From assembly GCA_025403435.1 (NCBI GenBank), contig CM046340.1:12592091-12656090 (forward strand): DNA of 64,000 nt. Reading direction: 5' to 3'. How positions within the stretch are numbered: position 1 is the stretch's first letter; each line of letters starts with the position of its first letter. The position numbers and the translations under genes were made by a program. Under the pieces are notes generated by a model. The model worked only from the letters and a program-made list of their open reading frames with translations. It had not been told where the DNA came from and ran no database searches. Positions 1-12,450 of this stretch are shown one piece after another. This DNA comes from Artocarpus heterophyllus. Taxonomy: Eukaryota; Streptophyta; Magnoliopsida; Rosales; Moraceae.

Positions 1-1
1 C

Positions 2-3000
2 TGCCCAGGAGATGCATCAAAGTACAAGCATATCATTGAAAAGAAACGAGTCTACAAATTTCTCATTGGTCTAAACAAGAACTTAGATGAGGTACGTGGA
101 AGAGTTCTTGCCAACAGAACTAATCCTTCAATCAGAGAAGTGTTTTCTGAAGTCCGAAGAGAGGAGAGCAGGAAAAAACTTATGTTGGGATCACCAACCC
201 TTACTGATTCTTCTGCTCTAGTTGCTCGGGGTCCACAAGTTCCACAGCTTGGTAATCAGCAGAGAAAAGAACGCCCTCGCTGTGATCATTGCGGAAAACC
301 TGGTCATACTCGGGAAATGTGCTGGCATCTCCACGGAAAGCCAGAGGGGTGGAAACTTGGAAGAAACCGAGGCAGCAAAGGGAATACAGCCACTACTGAA
401 GCTAAACCTGGATATGCAGAGAGCTTGCTTTTCAGTAAGGAGCAGTTAGAACTACTTCAAAAGCTGATTGGTCAGAGTCAACTTAAAACTACTGAGACCC
501 CTACTGGAACTGCATCACTTGCACACCAAGGTAATTTTTCCACAGCCTTTAAAATAGGGACAATAAAATCGAATTGCTGGATCGTCGACTCGGGCGCCTC
601 CGATCACATGACTGGTAATGCAACTCTATTCTCAACGCTCTTTCCATGTCAAGAAAATCGAACTGTCAAAATCGCTGATGGATCTATATCTAAAGTGGTT
701 GGAATTGGTTCAGTTGTGCTCTCTGACAATCTCACTCTCAATAATGTCTTATTGGTTCCAAAGCTTGATTGTAATTTGTTGTCTATTATCCACCTAATCT
801 ATGATCTGAAGTGTCATGTCGAATTTGACAATGAATTATGCGTATTTCAGGACAAGGAATCAAGGAAGACGATTGGAATTGCCAAAGTGAGTTCGGGACT
901 TTACCTCTTCAATCCAAGCCTCCCTTCTCGAAGACAAGTTCCAAGTTCTGGTTGTGTCACAACTCTGAACCAATTTCCTTTCAGTTCTATTTCTCCTAGT
1001 CAGTTAAATAAAGATAGTGAAGTTATGTTATAGCACTATCGACTTGGCCATCCTAACTTTCTGTATTTAGAAAAACTATTTCCTTCATTATTCATGAATA
1101 AAAGTTCAAGTATTTTTTGGTGTGAAATTTGTCAATACTCTAAACATGTACGAAATTCATATCCCTCTCAAACATACAAACCATCTCATCCATTCACACT
1201 CATTCACAGTGATATATGGGGTCCCTCAAAAATAAAAAACATTACAGGATCCAGATGGTTTATCAGTTTCATAGATGATCATACCAGATTAACCTGGGTT
1301 TTTCTCATGAAAGAAAAGAGTGAAACAGTACAAATCTTTAAAAATTTCTACACTATGATACAAACTCAATTCCGAACCAACATTGAACTTTTAAGATCAG
1401 ATAATGTGAGAGAATATTTCAATAACAACCTAGGAGAATTTATGGCCAACAAGGGAATAATTCACCAAAGTTCGTGTGTCGAAACCCCACAACAGAATGG
1501 TGTCGCTGAACGGAAAAATCGACACCTCCTCGAGGTTGCTAGATCCCTTCTCTTTGCAGCCAACTTACCAAAGAATTTTTGGGGAGATGCCATTTTGACT
1601 GCCACATATCTCATTAATCGAATGCCATCCCGAGTCTTAAAATTCCAAACACCATGTGATTCCCTTTTGAAAGCTTTCCCAAACACAAGAGCCATTTCTA
1701 CTATACCACCCAAGGTGTTCGGTTGCACATCCTTTGTCCATGAACATCACCAAAACCGGGGAAAACTAGATCCCAGAGCTGTAAAGTGTATTTTTCTAGG
1801 ATATTCACCTCATCAAAAAGGCTACAAGTGCTACTCTCCACTTACCAACAAATTTTACACTTCCATGGATGTCACCTTTTTTGAGGATCAACCCTACTAC
1901 TCCAAATCCGCAATTCAGGGGGAGAGAATAAGTGAATCTCAGATTTGGGAAAACATAATCTCCACACTACAAGTTTCCAGCCCCACAACCGAACATGTGT
2001 CTACTTCCACAAATGAGTTTGAGCCCGAGTCATCACCTGAGACAAATAAGCCTTCTTCCAATCCACAACCATCCACCATTATTCCAGAAAATACTATACT
2101 TCTTGAATCCCAAGATACATGTGCTCAACTAGAAAATTCAAATGAACTTAGTGTTTATTCGAGAGAGGAAACAAGGAGAGAAGATGTGGATGATTAAGCT
2201 CATTTTCAACAAGACCAAGATGTCAACCTTGCTCCTATGTCTAGAGGTAATTCTGAAGGTAATTCTGAACCAGTCCCTAACTATGATGATTTGCAGTGGC
2301 CCATTGCTATCAGGAAAGGAGTGAGAAGCTGTACCCAACTTCCCATTGCAAAATATGTCTACTACAACAATTTGTCATTAAACTACTGAGCATTTGTTGC
2401 AAACCTTGATGAAACCCGAGTTCCAAAAGATGTTACAGAAGCCTTGAAGTCAAAGGAATGGAAGAAGGCCGTGTTGGAAGAAATTCATGCATTAGAAAAA
2501 AATTGTACATGGGATATCACTGCTCTTCCACAAGGGAAAACCCCGGTTGGCTGTAAATAGATTTTTACTATAAATTCAAGGAAGATGGAAGCATTGAGAG
2601 GTACAAAGCCAGATTAGTTGCAAAAGGGTTCATTCAATCCTATGGTATTGACTATCAAGAGACCTTTGCTCCTGTGGCCAAGCTAAACACTGTCAGAGTT
2701 CTGTTATCTCTTGCTGCTAATCTTGACTGGCCACTCTTCCAGTTAGATGTCAAGAATGCATTCTTGAATGGAGAATTAAAAGAGGAGGTCTACATGACTC
2801 TACTGCCAGGATTTGAAGATCCTAATAATAGCAGTAAGGTATGCAAACTGAAGAAGTCACTATATGGACTTAAGCAATCACCTAGAGCGTGGTTTGATCG
2901 ATTCACGAGGGTAGTTAAAATGCAAGAATACTCTCAATGTCAGGCTGATCATACTCTGTTCATAAAAAGATCATTTGAAGGTAAGCTGACCATTTTAATT

Positions 3001-3960
3001 GTCTATGTTGATGACATTATAGTCACAGGGGATAATAATGATGGAATTAAAAAACTGAAAAATCTTCTTGCCAAGGAGTTTGAGATTAAAGACCTTGGAA
3101 ATCTTAAATATTTCCTAGGCATGGAAGTTGCAAGATCTAAGAAGGGTATCACGGTCTCACAAAGAAAATATGTCCTTGATCTATTAAAAGAGACAGGAAT
3201 GATGGGATGTAAACCTGCTGAAATTCCAATGGATTCATCCGCAAAACTCAGAGCTAGGACAGAATGTGAACCTATTGACAAAGGGAGGCATCAAAGACTT
3301 GTTGGGAAACTCATTTATCTATCACATACTCGACCTGACATTGCGTTTACGGTAAGTGTGGTAAGTCAGTATATGAACAATCCCAATGAGGAACACTTAA
3401 AGGCAGTATACCTGATTATCTGATATCTAAAGTTCACTCCTGGACGAGGACTATTATTCAAACGCTCTTCATCTCTTAGCATTGAAGTATTCAGCGATGC
3501 AGACTGGGCCGGCTCCATTACTGACAGAAGATCAACAACTGGTTACTGTACCTATGTCTGGGGGAATCTGGTCACATGGCGAAGCAAAAAACAGTCAGTT
3601 GTCTCCAGAAGTAGTGCTGAAGTTGAGCTCCGAGCCCTAGCACATGGTATATGTGAAGGCATGTGGCTGAAAAAACTCTTACAGGAACTCTACATTAAGG
3701 AAGAAGAACCAATGAAGTTATATTGTGATAATCAGTCCACTATCAGCATTGCTAAGAATCCAGTTCACCATGACCGCACCAAACATGTGGAGATTGATCG
3801 TCACTTCATTAAGGAGAAGATAGATTCTGGGATTGTCGAAGTCACCTATACTCCCACTAACAGTCAACTTGCAGACATTCTTACAAAGCCGTTGCCTAGA
3901 ATCCAGTTTGATTCCATTAACTCCAAGCTTGGCATGTTCAATGTCTACAGCCTAGCTTGA
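2..3960 (+). pseudogene. Decayed Ty1/copia gag-pol, 5' end outside the window
   Basis: Polyprotein of a copia retrotransposon (capsid, protease, integrase, reverse transcriptase, RNase H). The frame is open from the window edge. In order it shows a UBN2-like gag end, a CX2CX4HX4C zinc knuckle (CDHCGKPGHTREMC) near 280-325, the protease motif VDSGASDH near 585, the GAG-pre-integrase motif RLGHP just after 1033, integrase acidic positions in HSDIWGP and RSDNVREYF and the [12 protein letters not shown] block, RT with YVDD near 3004, and RNase H ending at 3958. It is broken by in-frame stops at 1031 (TAG), 2195 (TAA), 2387 (TGA), 2558 (TAG, replacing an expected Trp) and 3421 (TGA, replacing an expected Arg), and by a 1-bp loss near 2573. 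Several lesions look like simple transitions, as expected in an old methylated insertion. Lineage not assigned. Confidence 0.93.
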
Positions 3961-3967
3961 GGGGGAG

Positions 3968-4208
3968 TGTCGATAATCTAGGAATACTGTTAGCTATTTT
4001 TATGGTCTTTTAGTTAGAATTTGTTTAGCATATTCAGTATTGTTAGGATTTTTTTGTTTTCTGAGTTATTTAGAGAATCTAAGTAGTTAGTTAGTTTCCT
4101 AATTTTTAGGAGATGATCACCATGATCATGCCTATTTATTTCCGTGTAACCTACATCAGAAAATAAGAGAAAACATTCATTCTTCTCCTAATTCTCTTCA
4201 TTATCACA
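3968..4208 (+). repeat. 3' LTR of the decayed copia element
   Basis: The LTR follows a purine-rich tract (GAGGGGGAG, 3959-3967) directly after the RNase H stop. It starts TGTCGATAAT and ends ATTATCACA, which form a short imperfect inverted terminal repeat with the usual TG...CA ends. At 241 bp it is short for a copia LTR. The matching 5' LTR lies outside the window, so neither the target duplication nor the insertion age can be read. Confidence 0.75.
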
Positions 4209-6335
4209 TGTTGATATGCAATAACTCAGCTTATAAACTCCACGAGCTATCGAGCAACGCTATACTCTACAACGTACTGAGATTTTCTTGGGCCAGAGGG
4301 GGAGGGAATTTAAAATAAAAACAATTTGTAAAATTGTGACCAAAAACTTAGTAGATTGTGAGTTCAAAGACAACATAAATAAATATTTAAATAAACAATT
4401 TATCAAGCTTAACAAATGCAAAAATAAGAATTTAAAATAAAGAGTTACCAAATCGCTTCATATGATTTATTAAAAATTATAAATATGTTCTTATTCATTT
4501 GTAAGGTCTAGATTCACCACCAAAGTTGCCCCATATGGGGTTTGGGATATGCCCCCTAGGTCATCCTCTACACGGCCTAAACTCTATGGCATCATGCATT
4601 TAAAACTCAACTGACCAGAGAATCTCAAGCCGATAAGTGTTTGAAAACTTTTTTCAAATAATCTCTCACTTGAGCAAATCTCATCTCAAGATATTGATAT
4701 TTTCTTTATCAAATATCCCTTTAAAGTCATATTTTCAAAATGTTTGAAAATAATTTAATTTATAATCTCAATTCTTAAAACTTTTAATAATATATTTTCA
4801 GACCAAACAACTTAAAATAGTGGCTATAAAGGAAGGGATATGGGAAATCCTACCTCAACATTTTAAGCTGCAGAAAATTGCTTGCGACTTTGTTCCTCAC
4901 AGCGACACATTTGCTCCACTAAGGCAACGACTGGTCATAACAATATCTCACACACATGTAGATCGCAATACCGAAATTAAACAATTAACGATTAGTATGT
5001 TTTCCTAGTTCTTAATATGTCATTTTATGATTTCACAATTAATAATCATACAATCAAATATGAACACATTTTAAATACAATTTCCATTGTTTCTGGTCAT
5101 AAAAAGAGGTAAAAACCTATTTAAATTTTGAAAATAGTTATGGAGGACTCGGGCTGCTAGAACAACAACCATCATGGTTGGTCGGTCAACCAAGGTACAT
5201 TACCATCAGTCGACCGCCATATCGTGCAAGCATATTAATCAACTGCAATACATTGATGTCATCTGACCGTTGTGTCGCAAAGCTCTTACCCTAACTTGCT
5301 TTGTTTTCAAGCATCTGAGTTTGATCAAAACTCAAATAAGCTCACATGGCTTGAATGTGCCTAAAATATGCCATAATGGTTTGGTCTACATATGAACTTA
5401 ATAAAACCATATTCACATCACTCTATTTTATTTTAATCATTCAAACAACAAAATTTTCAGATTTGCTCAAATTAAGAAAATGAAACCAAGACAGGTTCTA
5501 ATCCGAATTCTACGCATTCAAAAACTTTAATATTTTTTGTGAAATCATGGAAACCATATATTAATTTCGTTAAACATTTCCTCTACTTGCTCAGATACTA
5601 AGTTATAGTCTAAACTCAATTTCTTCACATGCAAGCTCATGTCTAACATAATAATTTAAGAAATAGGCAAAGAAAATAAAATACTACAACCTAGCCTTCA
5701 AAAATCTGAATTTAAATAATGGTTTAGTAATAGATTCATGACCCAAGGATTTGAAAAAAGATTGAACAAATTTATGACATTCTAACCTCATATTATGGCT
5801 TATTTAGAGCTTAGATTTGTGGTGTCTCCTTTGTCTAAGATTGAGAAGGCTTTTCTCGTCTAAGTTTTGAAACGGTCAGGAAGAAAGAGAGAGTGAGTGA
5901 CGTGAGAGGAAGGAAGAGAGGGAGAGTAGGGAAAAAAATGTATTGGTGTTGGCTTTTTAATCAAGATTAGGAGTGCTATTTCAAGGCAAAACCATAAGCT
6001 CCTGTTTCTACTCAAACTTTGGAAAACTATATTTGCATTTCAAGGCTAGTCTAAGTGATTTCATGTGAAAGCTAAATGAAAGTAAAGGGGGGTAAGGGGG
6101 GTGCTATTTTGTAATTTGACAAAACCTAGAGTTTTCAGAAAGAATTAATTAAAACTGTGGGGAAAAATAGGGCAAACAATAAAAAGTGACTAATTTTAGA
6201 ATAAATATTAAGTGGCAGAAAAATAAACTAAACTAAATTTTAATGTGATTAATTAGCAAATAAATTTTAATTGGCACACTAATTGTCATTTTTATTACTA
6301 ATTTTACTTAATTAATTTTGAGACATTATAGCTTT
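4209..6335 (-). repeat. Non-genic; probable LTR of the minus-strand gypsy element in its upper part
   Basis: No gene is supported here. Read on the minus strand from about 6335 downward, the sequence begins with ATAATGTCTCAAAATTAATT just beyond the pol end. That resembles the start of many plant gypsy LTRs. The rest is AT-rich, with a GA-rich patch at 5885-5935. The lower LTR boundary was not found. 4260-4500 is plain AT-rich sequence. Confidence 0.35.
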
Positions 6336-6389
6336 TCTTCCCTTAGGGAATATCATACTTGAAATTAGAGCTTACTACAAAAAGAGAAT

Positions 6390-8785
6390 AGACACAGATA
6401 TAACTCTTGTATGGTTGATTATATCTCTCACGTCGCCTCATTCGACACCATGGTGTTCCCATAACACCCTAACTAATGGTATACCACGACGTTGCAAGCT
6501 GGTTACTTTCTGATTGATGATCTGGATTGGCACCTCCTTATAGTTCATATCCTCCTATATCAACACATCATAATATGAAACAATGGTGTTGGGGTCAGGC
6601 TAGCACTTGCAAAGCATCAATACATGGAATATGTTTTGCAAAATGAGACAATTTAGGAAGAAGGTCAAGACAATAAGCAACTACATCGACTTGGTGAGTA
6701 ATCTTAAATGATCCTATGTACCTTAGTGCAAGCTTTCCACTTACATTGAAATGAGTATGCCCTTGCATGGAGAAACCCTAAGAGGGACAAATCACCATCT
6801 TCGAACTTAAGGGTCGACGCCTCTTATCAACATAACTCATTTGACAACTCTGAACTATTCTAAACGTTCTTAAATGATAGTTTTCTTTTCATTGTTCTCT
6901 TGGATGTCATGTGGTCTAGTGGTGAGTCAATCCTCTGGCTCAAGCGAAAAAATTGATGACCAACACAGTCTCCCATAAAGTACCTTGAACGATGCCATAG
7001 TGGTGCTAGCCTGGTTATTATTATCGTTGAGAGCAAACTTAGCCAAATATAGTTGTTTCTTTCAGTTTCTACAAAAGTCCAAAATATAAGCGCGGAGCAT
7101 ACCCTCGAGAATTTGAATAAACCTTTTAGACTGACCATCTATTTGAGGATGAAAAATTGTGTTGAATTTCAACTATATACCCAAAGCTTCCTGGAAACTC
7201 GTCCAATACATTGCATTATACCGCGTCTCTATTAAAGTGATGGATAATGGAACCTATCTAACCTGGCTATATGCTCAAGATATAATTCTCCCAGGACTGT
7301 CCTCGAGTATGAAGCCAAGAATAGAATGAAGTGTGTTGATTTTGTTAACTTGTCTACTACAACCTAGATAGCATCTTGCTTTGCTCTATCCTCGGCAACC
7401 CTATGTCCATCATGATACATTCCCATGTCCATTCTAGAATGAGAAATGGTTATGGTTTTTTGGTGGGCTTTTGGTGCTCAGCCTTTCAGAGACATGTCAC
7501 ACACTTAGTATCAAATCCATAAATGTTGTTTTTCACATCTCTCCACTAATACACCTCCTTAGGTAACAATACATCTTGGTGCTACTAGGATAAATAGCTA
7601 AACGAGACTTGTGCGCTTCCTCAAGAATAGCGTTCGTCACTTCTACCACCTTTAGTACTACCAGACAACCCTTAAAATACAAAGATCTATCTACATACAC
7701 ATTTCACTCATCAAATTGTTCACCATTTGAATTTGTCTATATCCTCTGAAGATGTTAATCTTGCCATTGGTTCAGTTATACAAGACTGGGAACCACCCAC
7801 AAAAGTGTTGAAGTGAATACTGAATTATAGACCATAGCCCGACTAGAGTCTTCATAATAGTAGAGAACATACTCACTGACCGTAGCGTCTATTCTCCAAT
7901 CTTTCAGTGCTAAAGAAATGAGAATCCCAAAAAACTTTTTGCTGAGTGCATTTGCCATGACATTTGCCTTAACTGGGTGATACTGCAACATAAAGTTATC
8001 GTCCTCCATGAATTCCATCCATCTCTACTTTCTTAAGTTTAAATCCCTTTGAATGAACATATACCTTAAACTCTTGTGGTTGGAGAAAACCTAAAATGTC
8101 ACTCTGTATAGATAACACCTCTAAATCTTTAACACATGAATTACTAATGCAAGCTCCAAATCATGAGTGGAATAATTCTACTAGTGCGACTCCAACTACT
8201 GTGACCCATAAGCTATAACTTGTCCTTGCTGCATCAATACATAACCAAGTACTTGTCCCTATGCATCTGTGTAGACTTAGAGTTCATGATTCATCACTGT
8301 TTGGTATAATCAATACTAGAGCAGTAGTCAACCAGGTCTTTATTTCTTGGAATACATGCTTACACTTATTGTCTTATTCAAAGTAAACCTCTTTCTTAGT
8401 CAACCCCATCAACAGGCTACGATCTTAGAGAAGTCTTACACAAATCGTCTGTAATACCCTATAAGTCCTAAGAAACTACGAATTTCTACCATATTCTTCA
8501 GTCATTCCACTACAATACTATCTCAATCTTGGAAGGGTCTACTTAAATCCCTTGACCTAAGACAATATGTCCTAAAAACTTAACTTTAGTTAACCAAAAT
8601 TTACACTTTTCCTTCTTTGCATATAACTGGTGTTCCCGAAGAGTTTGCAAAACAATCCTTAGATGGTTGTTCATGCTCTTTCCATATCTTAGAGTAAACT
8701 AGTATATCATCAATAAAGATGATTAGGAACTGGTCTAAGCAAGGTCAAAAGATCTAATTCATAAAATCTATGAATGTGACAATTG
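6390..8785 (-). pseudogene. Badly decayed Ty3/gypsy pol (RT, RNase H, integrase)
   Basis: No long reading frame survives, but the minus strand read from high to low coordinates gives gypsy pol motifs in the correct order across shifting frames. They are the RT catalytic block [10 protein letters not shown] near 8710-8740, an FLGLIGYYRRFV stretch near 8440-8480, an RNase H stretch ending [17 protein letters not shown] near 7945-8000, the integrase zinc-finger half CVTC and KAEHQKP near 7460-7510, a core resembling LTKSTHF near 7340, and a C-terminal GKLALRYIGSFKI near 6710-6740 followed by VLWEHHG near 6445. Upstream RT, protease and gag are missing beyond about 8785, so the element is 5' truncated or rearranged. 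Frameshifts and stops are too many to list. Motif order makes the identification firm; exact limits are not. Confidence 0.8.
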
Positions 8786-8839
8786 TTATTTTAATGGGTA
8801 TGATTGTGTAAAATTTAATATATAAAATATGACAATTTA

Positions 8840-10350
8840 AAATTTTGTTATATTTAAAATTACCAAGTTGCCTCCACTATACCATTTATTTACAAAAATG
8901 TCATCTTGGCATTTTGTGCAAAAAAAGTCTCTGCATGAGACTAAAGGAAACCTGCTCCCAACCTCCCATTTGTTTCCTTCTCCCTTTTCTTCTTTTTATT
9001 CAGATCCATCCCCCTTCTTTTTCTCTCACGTCTCTCTCTCCCTGCTTTTCTCTATTCTTTTCTTTTCTTTCACAGAGAAACAAACTAGAAAAGTAAAAGA
9101 AAAACCAAGTTATCTTTTCACAATCTCCACAAACAACTTCTTACAAACTCAAAGATTGAGGACGCTTAGACGTTTTCTAGATCAAGATACACTTTTGAAC
9201 TAAGTTTTGAGGTTAAATTTTTAAAACTTTAACATTGATTTTAAGTTGTATTTTAGTATGAAAGTTATGATAAGTGTGTTTTTGATGTTTATAGATGATT
9301 ATCTATATTTTATACATTGTTTTTTTTTTATGCTTAGAAAGATATTAGAAAACCAAGATTTGAAGAAAAACTCAAAAATTCGAATTTGGGGTTCTTTGTA
9401 AGAGTTTTTGTCGTTTTTCATAGAAACTACGTGTCGTTTTTCCTAAAATGACATGTTGTCTTTCAAAAAGGAGACTTAATAAAATTAGAGGTGGATTTTA
9501 TGCTTCAGGTGGGGTTTAAACACCTAACCTCAAGAACATGTAAAGGAGACCAAACCACTAAGACAAGGGTAATTATTTGATTACTTATGTTTCAGAAATA
9601 ATAAATAGTTTTCTATAAAGTTAGTAATTTCAAATAATTTTATGAATATCAAACTTTTTAATTATTTTATTTCTAAATATTTTAAAAATTCATTTTAACA
9701 TATTTCATACCAAAACTAAAATTTGTATGTTTTTGTTATTTTATTTATTTCATAATTTACTAAAATTAAGTTGGAAAAATTGATATTCACAATTTTAATA
9801 TATTAATGATTATGGCACACTAATAAAAATAAATGGTAAATTGACACAATTATAAACTAGGATATAAGTTAAAGTATGGTTATTTTATATGATTTAGGAT
9901 AACGACGCATTTGGAGCTTACGTGGTGAATTTGATTTTGTAATCTGAAAATTATTAGTGGATATATTGCAAAGAGGTAAGGATTCTAGTACTCATCTTTT
10001 GTGAGGTTTTGGTAAATTAAAATTTAATTACTTTATGTTGCAAGATATGTATATAATATTTTAAATGTACATGATTATAACTATAACAATGATGTAGAAT
10101 TCGTCTTGTATTGTACAGTGAGGAATATATTGATTTTGACATATGTTGTTGTAAATTGATAAGCATGGTAAGGAAAAGTAACTCTATAAATTATGATTGA
10201 TTATAGAGACGGTTACGTCTTTAGGCATGAATACGCTAAAAAGGTAAAATAGAGTGGAGGTGATGATGCTCCTTTGGGTCGAAAGTCCTAGAATACACTG
10301 TACAATAATTGACTTGGTGAGGATTCAGGGCTTGATGTCCTCTCGACTGA
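8840..10350 (+). repeat. LTR-like dispersed repeat, copy A
   Basis: AT-rich non-coding sequence that aligns by eye with 41180-42262. Shared landmarks in the same order are an ATTTAC-AAAATG...GGCATTTTG block near the start, GGAGCTTACGTGGTGAA near 9913, a GCAAGATATGTATATAA-type stretch near 10040, a GGTTACGTCTTTAGGCATG-type block near 10210, and GGGTCGAAAGTCC followed by GAGGATTCAGG near 10275-10330. The polypyrimidine stretch at 8945-9070 lies inside it. The layout suggests an LTR fragment of a gypsy-type element, but no terminal TG/CA pair or target duplication was found. Confidence 0.6.
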
Positions 10351-10380
10351 CACTTTTGGAATGATTGAAGAGTGAAAAAG

Positions 10381-12160
10381 CACACCCAAATGAAGTTGAA
10401 CCAAGAACTTCTCAACCAAATTGCAAAGCTTCAAGCTAGACTTGAAGAAAAAGATGGTGTTTAACACAATGGTTTTTTTACAAAGTCTCCAATTCCACAT
10501 GTTGGAGAGACTTCAGGCCTAAACTCTGAAAATAAAGATGATGATGATGGACAACCTACTTCAAATACAATGTCTCCAATTTTGTACAATGGTGAGGCTT
10601 CAATCCCATACTATCAAAATGAAGAAGATGGTGATCAACATACTCCTTTTAAAATAATGTCTCCAAATTCACATTATGGTAAGGCTTCAGACTCGTGCCC
10701 TCAAAACGGATTTTTAAAGGTTAGTAACAAATGTCCACTTTGCTATTAAGTCGTATTGATAATATGGTTGTCATTTTACCCAATTAAGTTGTTTGTTGCA
10801 ATTTCATGTTACAGGAAAAAAAATGCAAATTAGCTATTAAGTCGTTATTGGCAGTGTTATAGATATTGGTGGATCATCTCCTATGATACATGGCATACCT
10901 TTAAGGGAAAAGAATTTTTGTGTCTCTGTTGATGCTCTTCTGCAAGAGAATTCCCTTATACCTATTCCTGTGTATGTGGGAGAAATAATTGAAACTGTTA
11001 CAGAGGCAATTGGGGCACATGTGGCATGGCCCAAGGAGTTAGTTTTCCTGGTATATATATCATTTTCGTCTCATAAAAACTGTAGTTAATATCTTATTGT
11101 AGTTAATAATTGCCTTACAATAACCTTCAAATTGTTGCTTTGTGTATACGAGTAGAAACAATCTCATAAAGAACAATCTTCTAAAGTCAAATGCTGCCAT
11201 AAGTTGTCAAAAGAACCTTTTCCACAACTTCCTACCAAACACCCATTTGAGCCTTATTATCCAAAAATTGATCCAATCATACAAATGCAATATAAGACTC
11301 AAGATGAATGTCTTCAAACTAGTACGTCATGCAACACTGAAATAACTAACGACCCAATAAAAGATTTAGAAGATATGCCGACACCTTGCAAGTTTTTAAT
11401 GATATATGTTTGTCGAAATATAGGGAATGGAAGGGTGATACAAGTTTCATTGGAAAGACAAGTTTTTGGATATCAAGAGCCTTTTATGTCCCTTGTGACG
11501 ATCTTATATAGTTTTGCACAATGCAGGCGATGTCTATTAATTGTGTTGTTGTTTACATGAGGTAAGGGATATCTCCCATGATCTACTTATGTTTCATAGT
11601 TTTCATGTTTGTAGGTAACAAGACTTATATTTTGGATGAAGACATCTACATGCCACGATGATCCAAGCAAATGGATTTCATAATTATACATTCATCGATT
11701 CACGTGTTTGCTCTGTCGATACTAGATATTTTCACCATAGAGTACAAAATGTAGCTAATAATATGGCAAAAACTATAGATGAAGGTCCTGCTTTCCTTCC
11801 CTATAATGTTGGGTAAGTCACATGATTTTAATAGTATTTTATTTTTTGTTTATTAAATTATTAATACTTAATTATTGGTTTTCTAGTGGACATTGGGTTT
11901 TATGCGTCATTGCACCATATATGGACACAATTTACTATATAGATCCACTTCATGGAAACATGAAGTGTTAAATAAGTTTTCTAAATTCTTAATAAACTAG
12001 TGTTAAATCATGACTATTTGTATATATTTTATCATGGTCATTTTTTAATCAATTTTTTATTTCTATGAATATAGAGCTCTTTCCATGTTCAACATTATTC
12101 TTAAAAGAGTGCTTAGTTTAAAGAAACTATATTGGATCCGTGTTTATGTAAGTTAATTTA
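10381..12160 (+). pseudogene. DUF8039/Ulp1-like transposon gene remnant (CACTA-associated type)
   Basis: Three stretches read like the transposon genes that accompany plant CACTA (En/Spm) elements. From 10390 a frame gives a coiled-coil-like start (NQELLNQIAKLQARLEEKDG), a TAA at about 10461, then a low-complexity region with repeated MSP words to about 10747. From 10883 comes a stretch ending GAHVAWPKELVF, with IPIPVYVGEIIETV before it, typical of the DUF8039 domain. At 11880-11970, after an intron-like gap, GHWVLCVIAP and YYIDPLHG match the His and Asp region of C48/Ulp1 cysteine proteases. No complete catalytic domain or continuous frame remains, so this is a pseudogene. The family call rests on remembered motif patterns. 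Confidence 0.65.
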
Positions 12161-12225
12161 TATGTCATCAATAAGCATTAAGCTATGTATTAAATTTTAA
12201 TACGTTAAGTGATAACATATTTTTA

Positions 12226-12450
12226 GTGTTGCCCTTACATTTGCTGACAGTGATTTTTTAGTGGTGCCCTTACATTTGCTATTTTTAACCACCATCTAAT
12301 ACTTTCAACGGCGGTCAAAAACCGACAAAACCGGCATTGATAGGAGATTTTTTTAGTGGTGCCCTTACATTTGCTGACAGTGATGGCAACATTCTGACAG
12401 GGCTTCTCAGTGTGAGAGGTATAATATTCTTTTTTTGTTTGACCAGGGAT
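12226..12450. repeat. Subterminal-type direct repeats next to the Ulp1 remnant
   Basis: The phrase AGTGKTGCCCTTACATTTGC occurs at about 12226, 12259 and 12355. Two copies continue into CTGACAGTGAT, and two copies are preceded by TTTTTTAGTGGTG-type sequence. On the minus strand this reads CACCACTAAAAAA, like CACTA-type ends. Between the copies lies ACGGCGGTCAAAAACCG, a word seen in CACTA subterminal regions. Together with the preceding gene remnant this suggests one decayed CACTA-like element. Its opposite end was not found. Confidence 0.5.
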
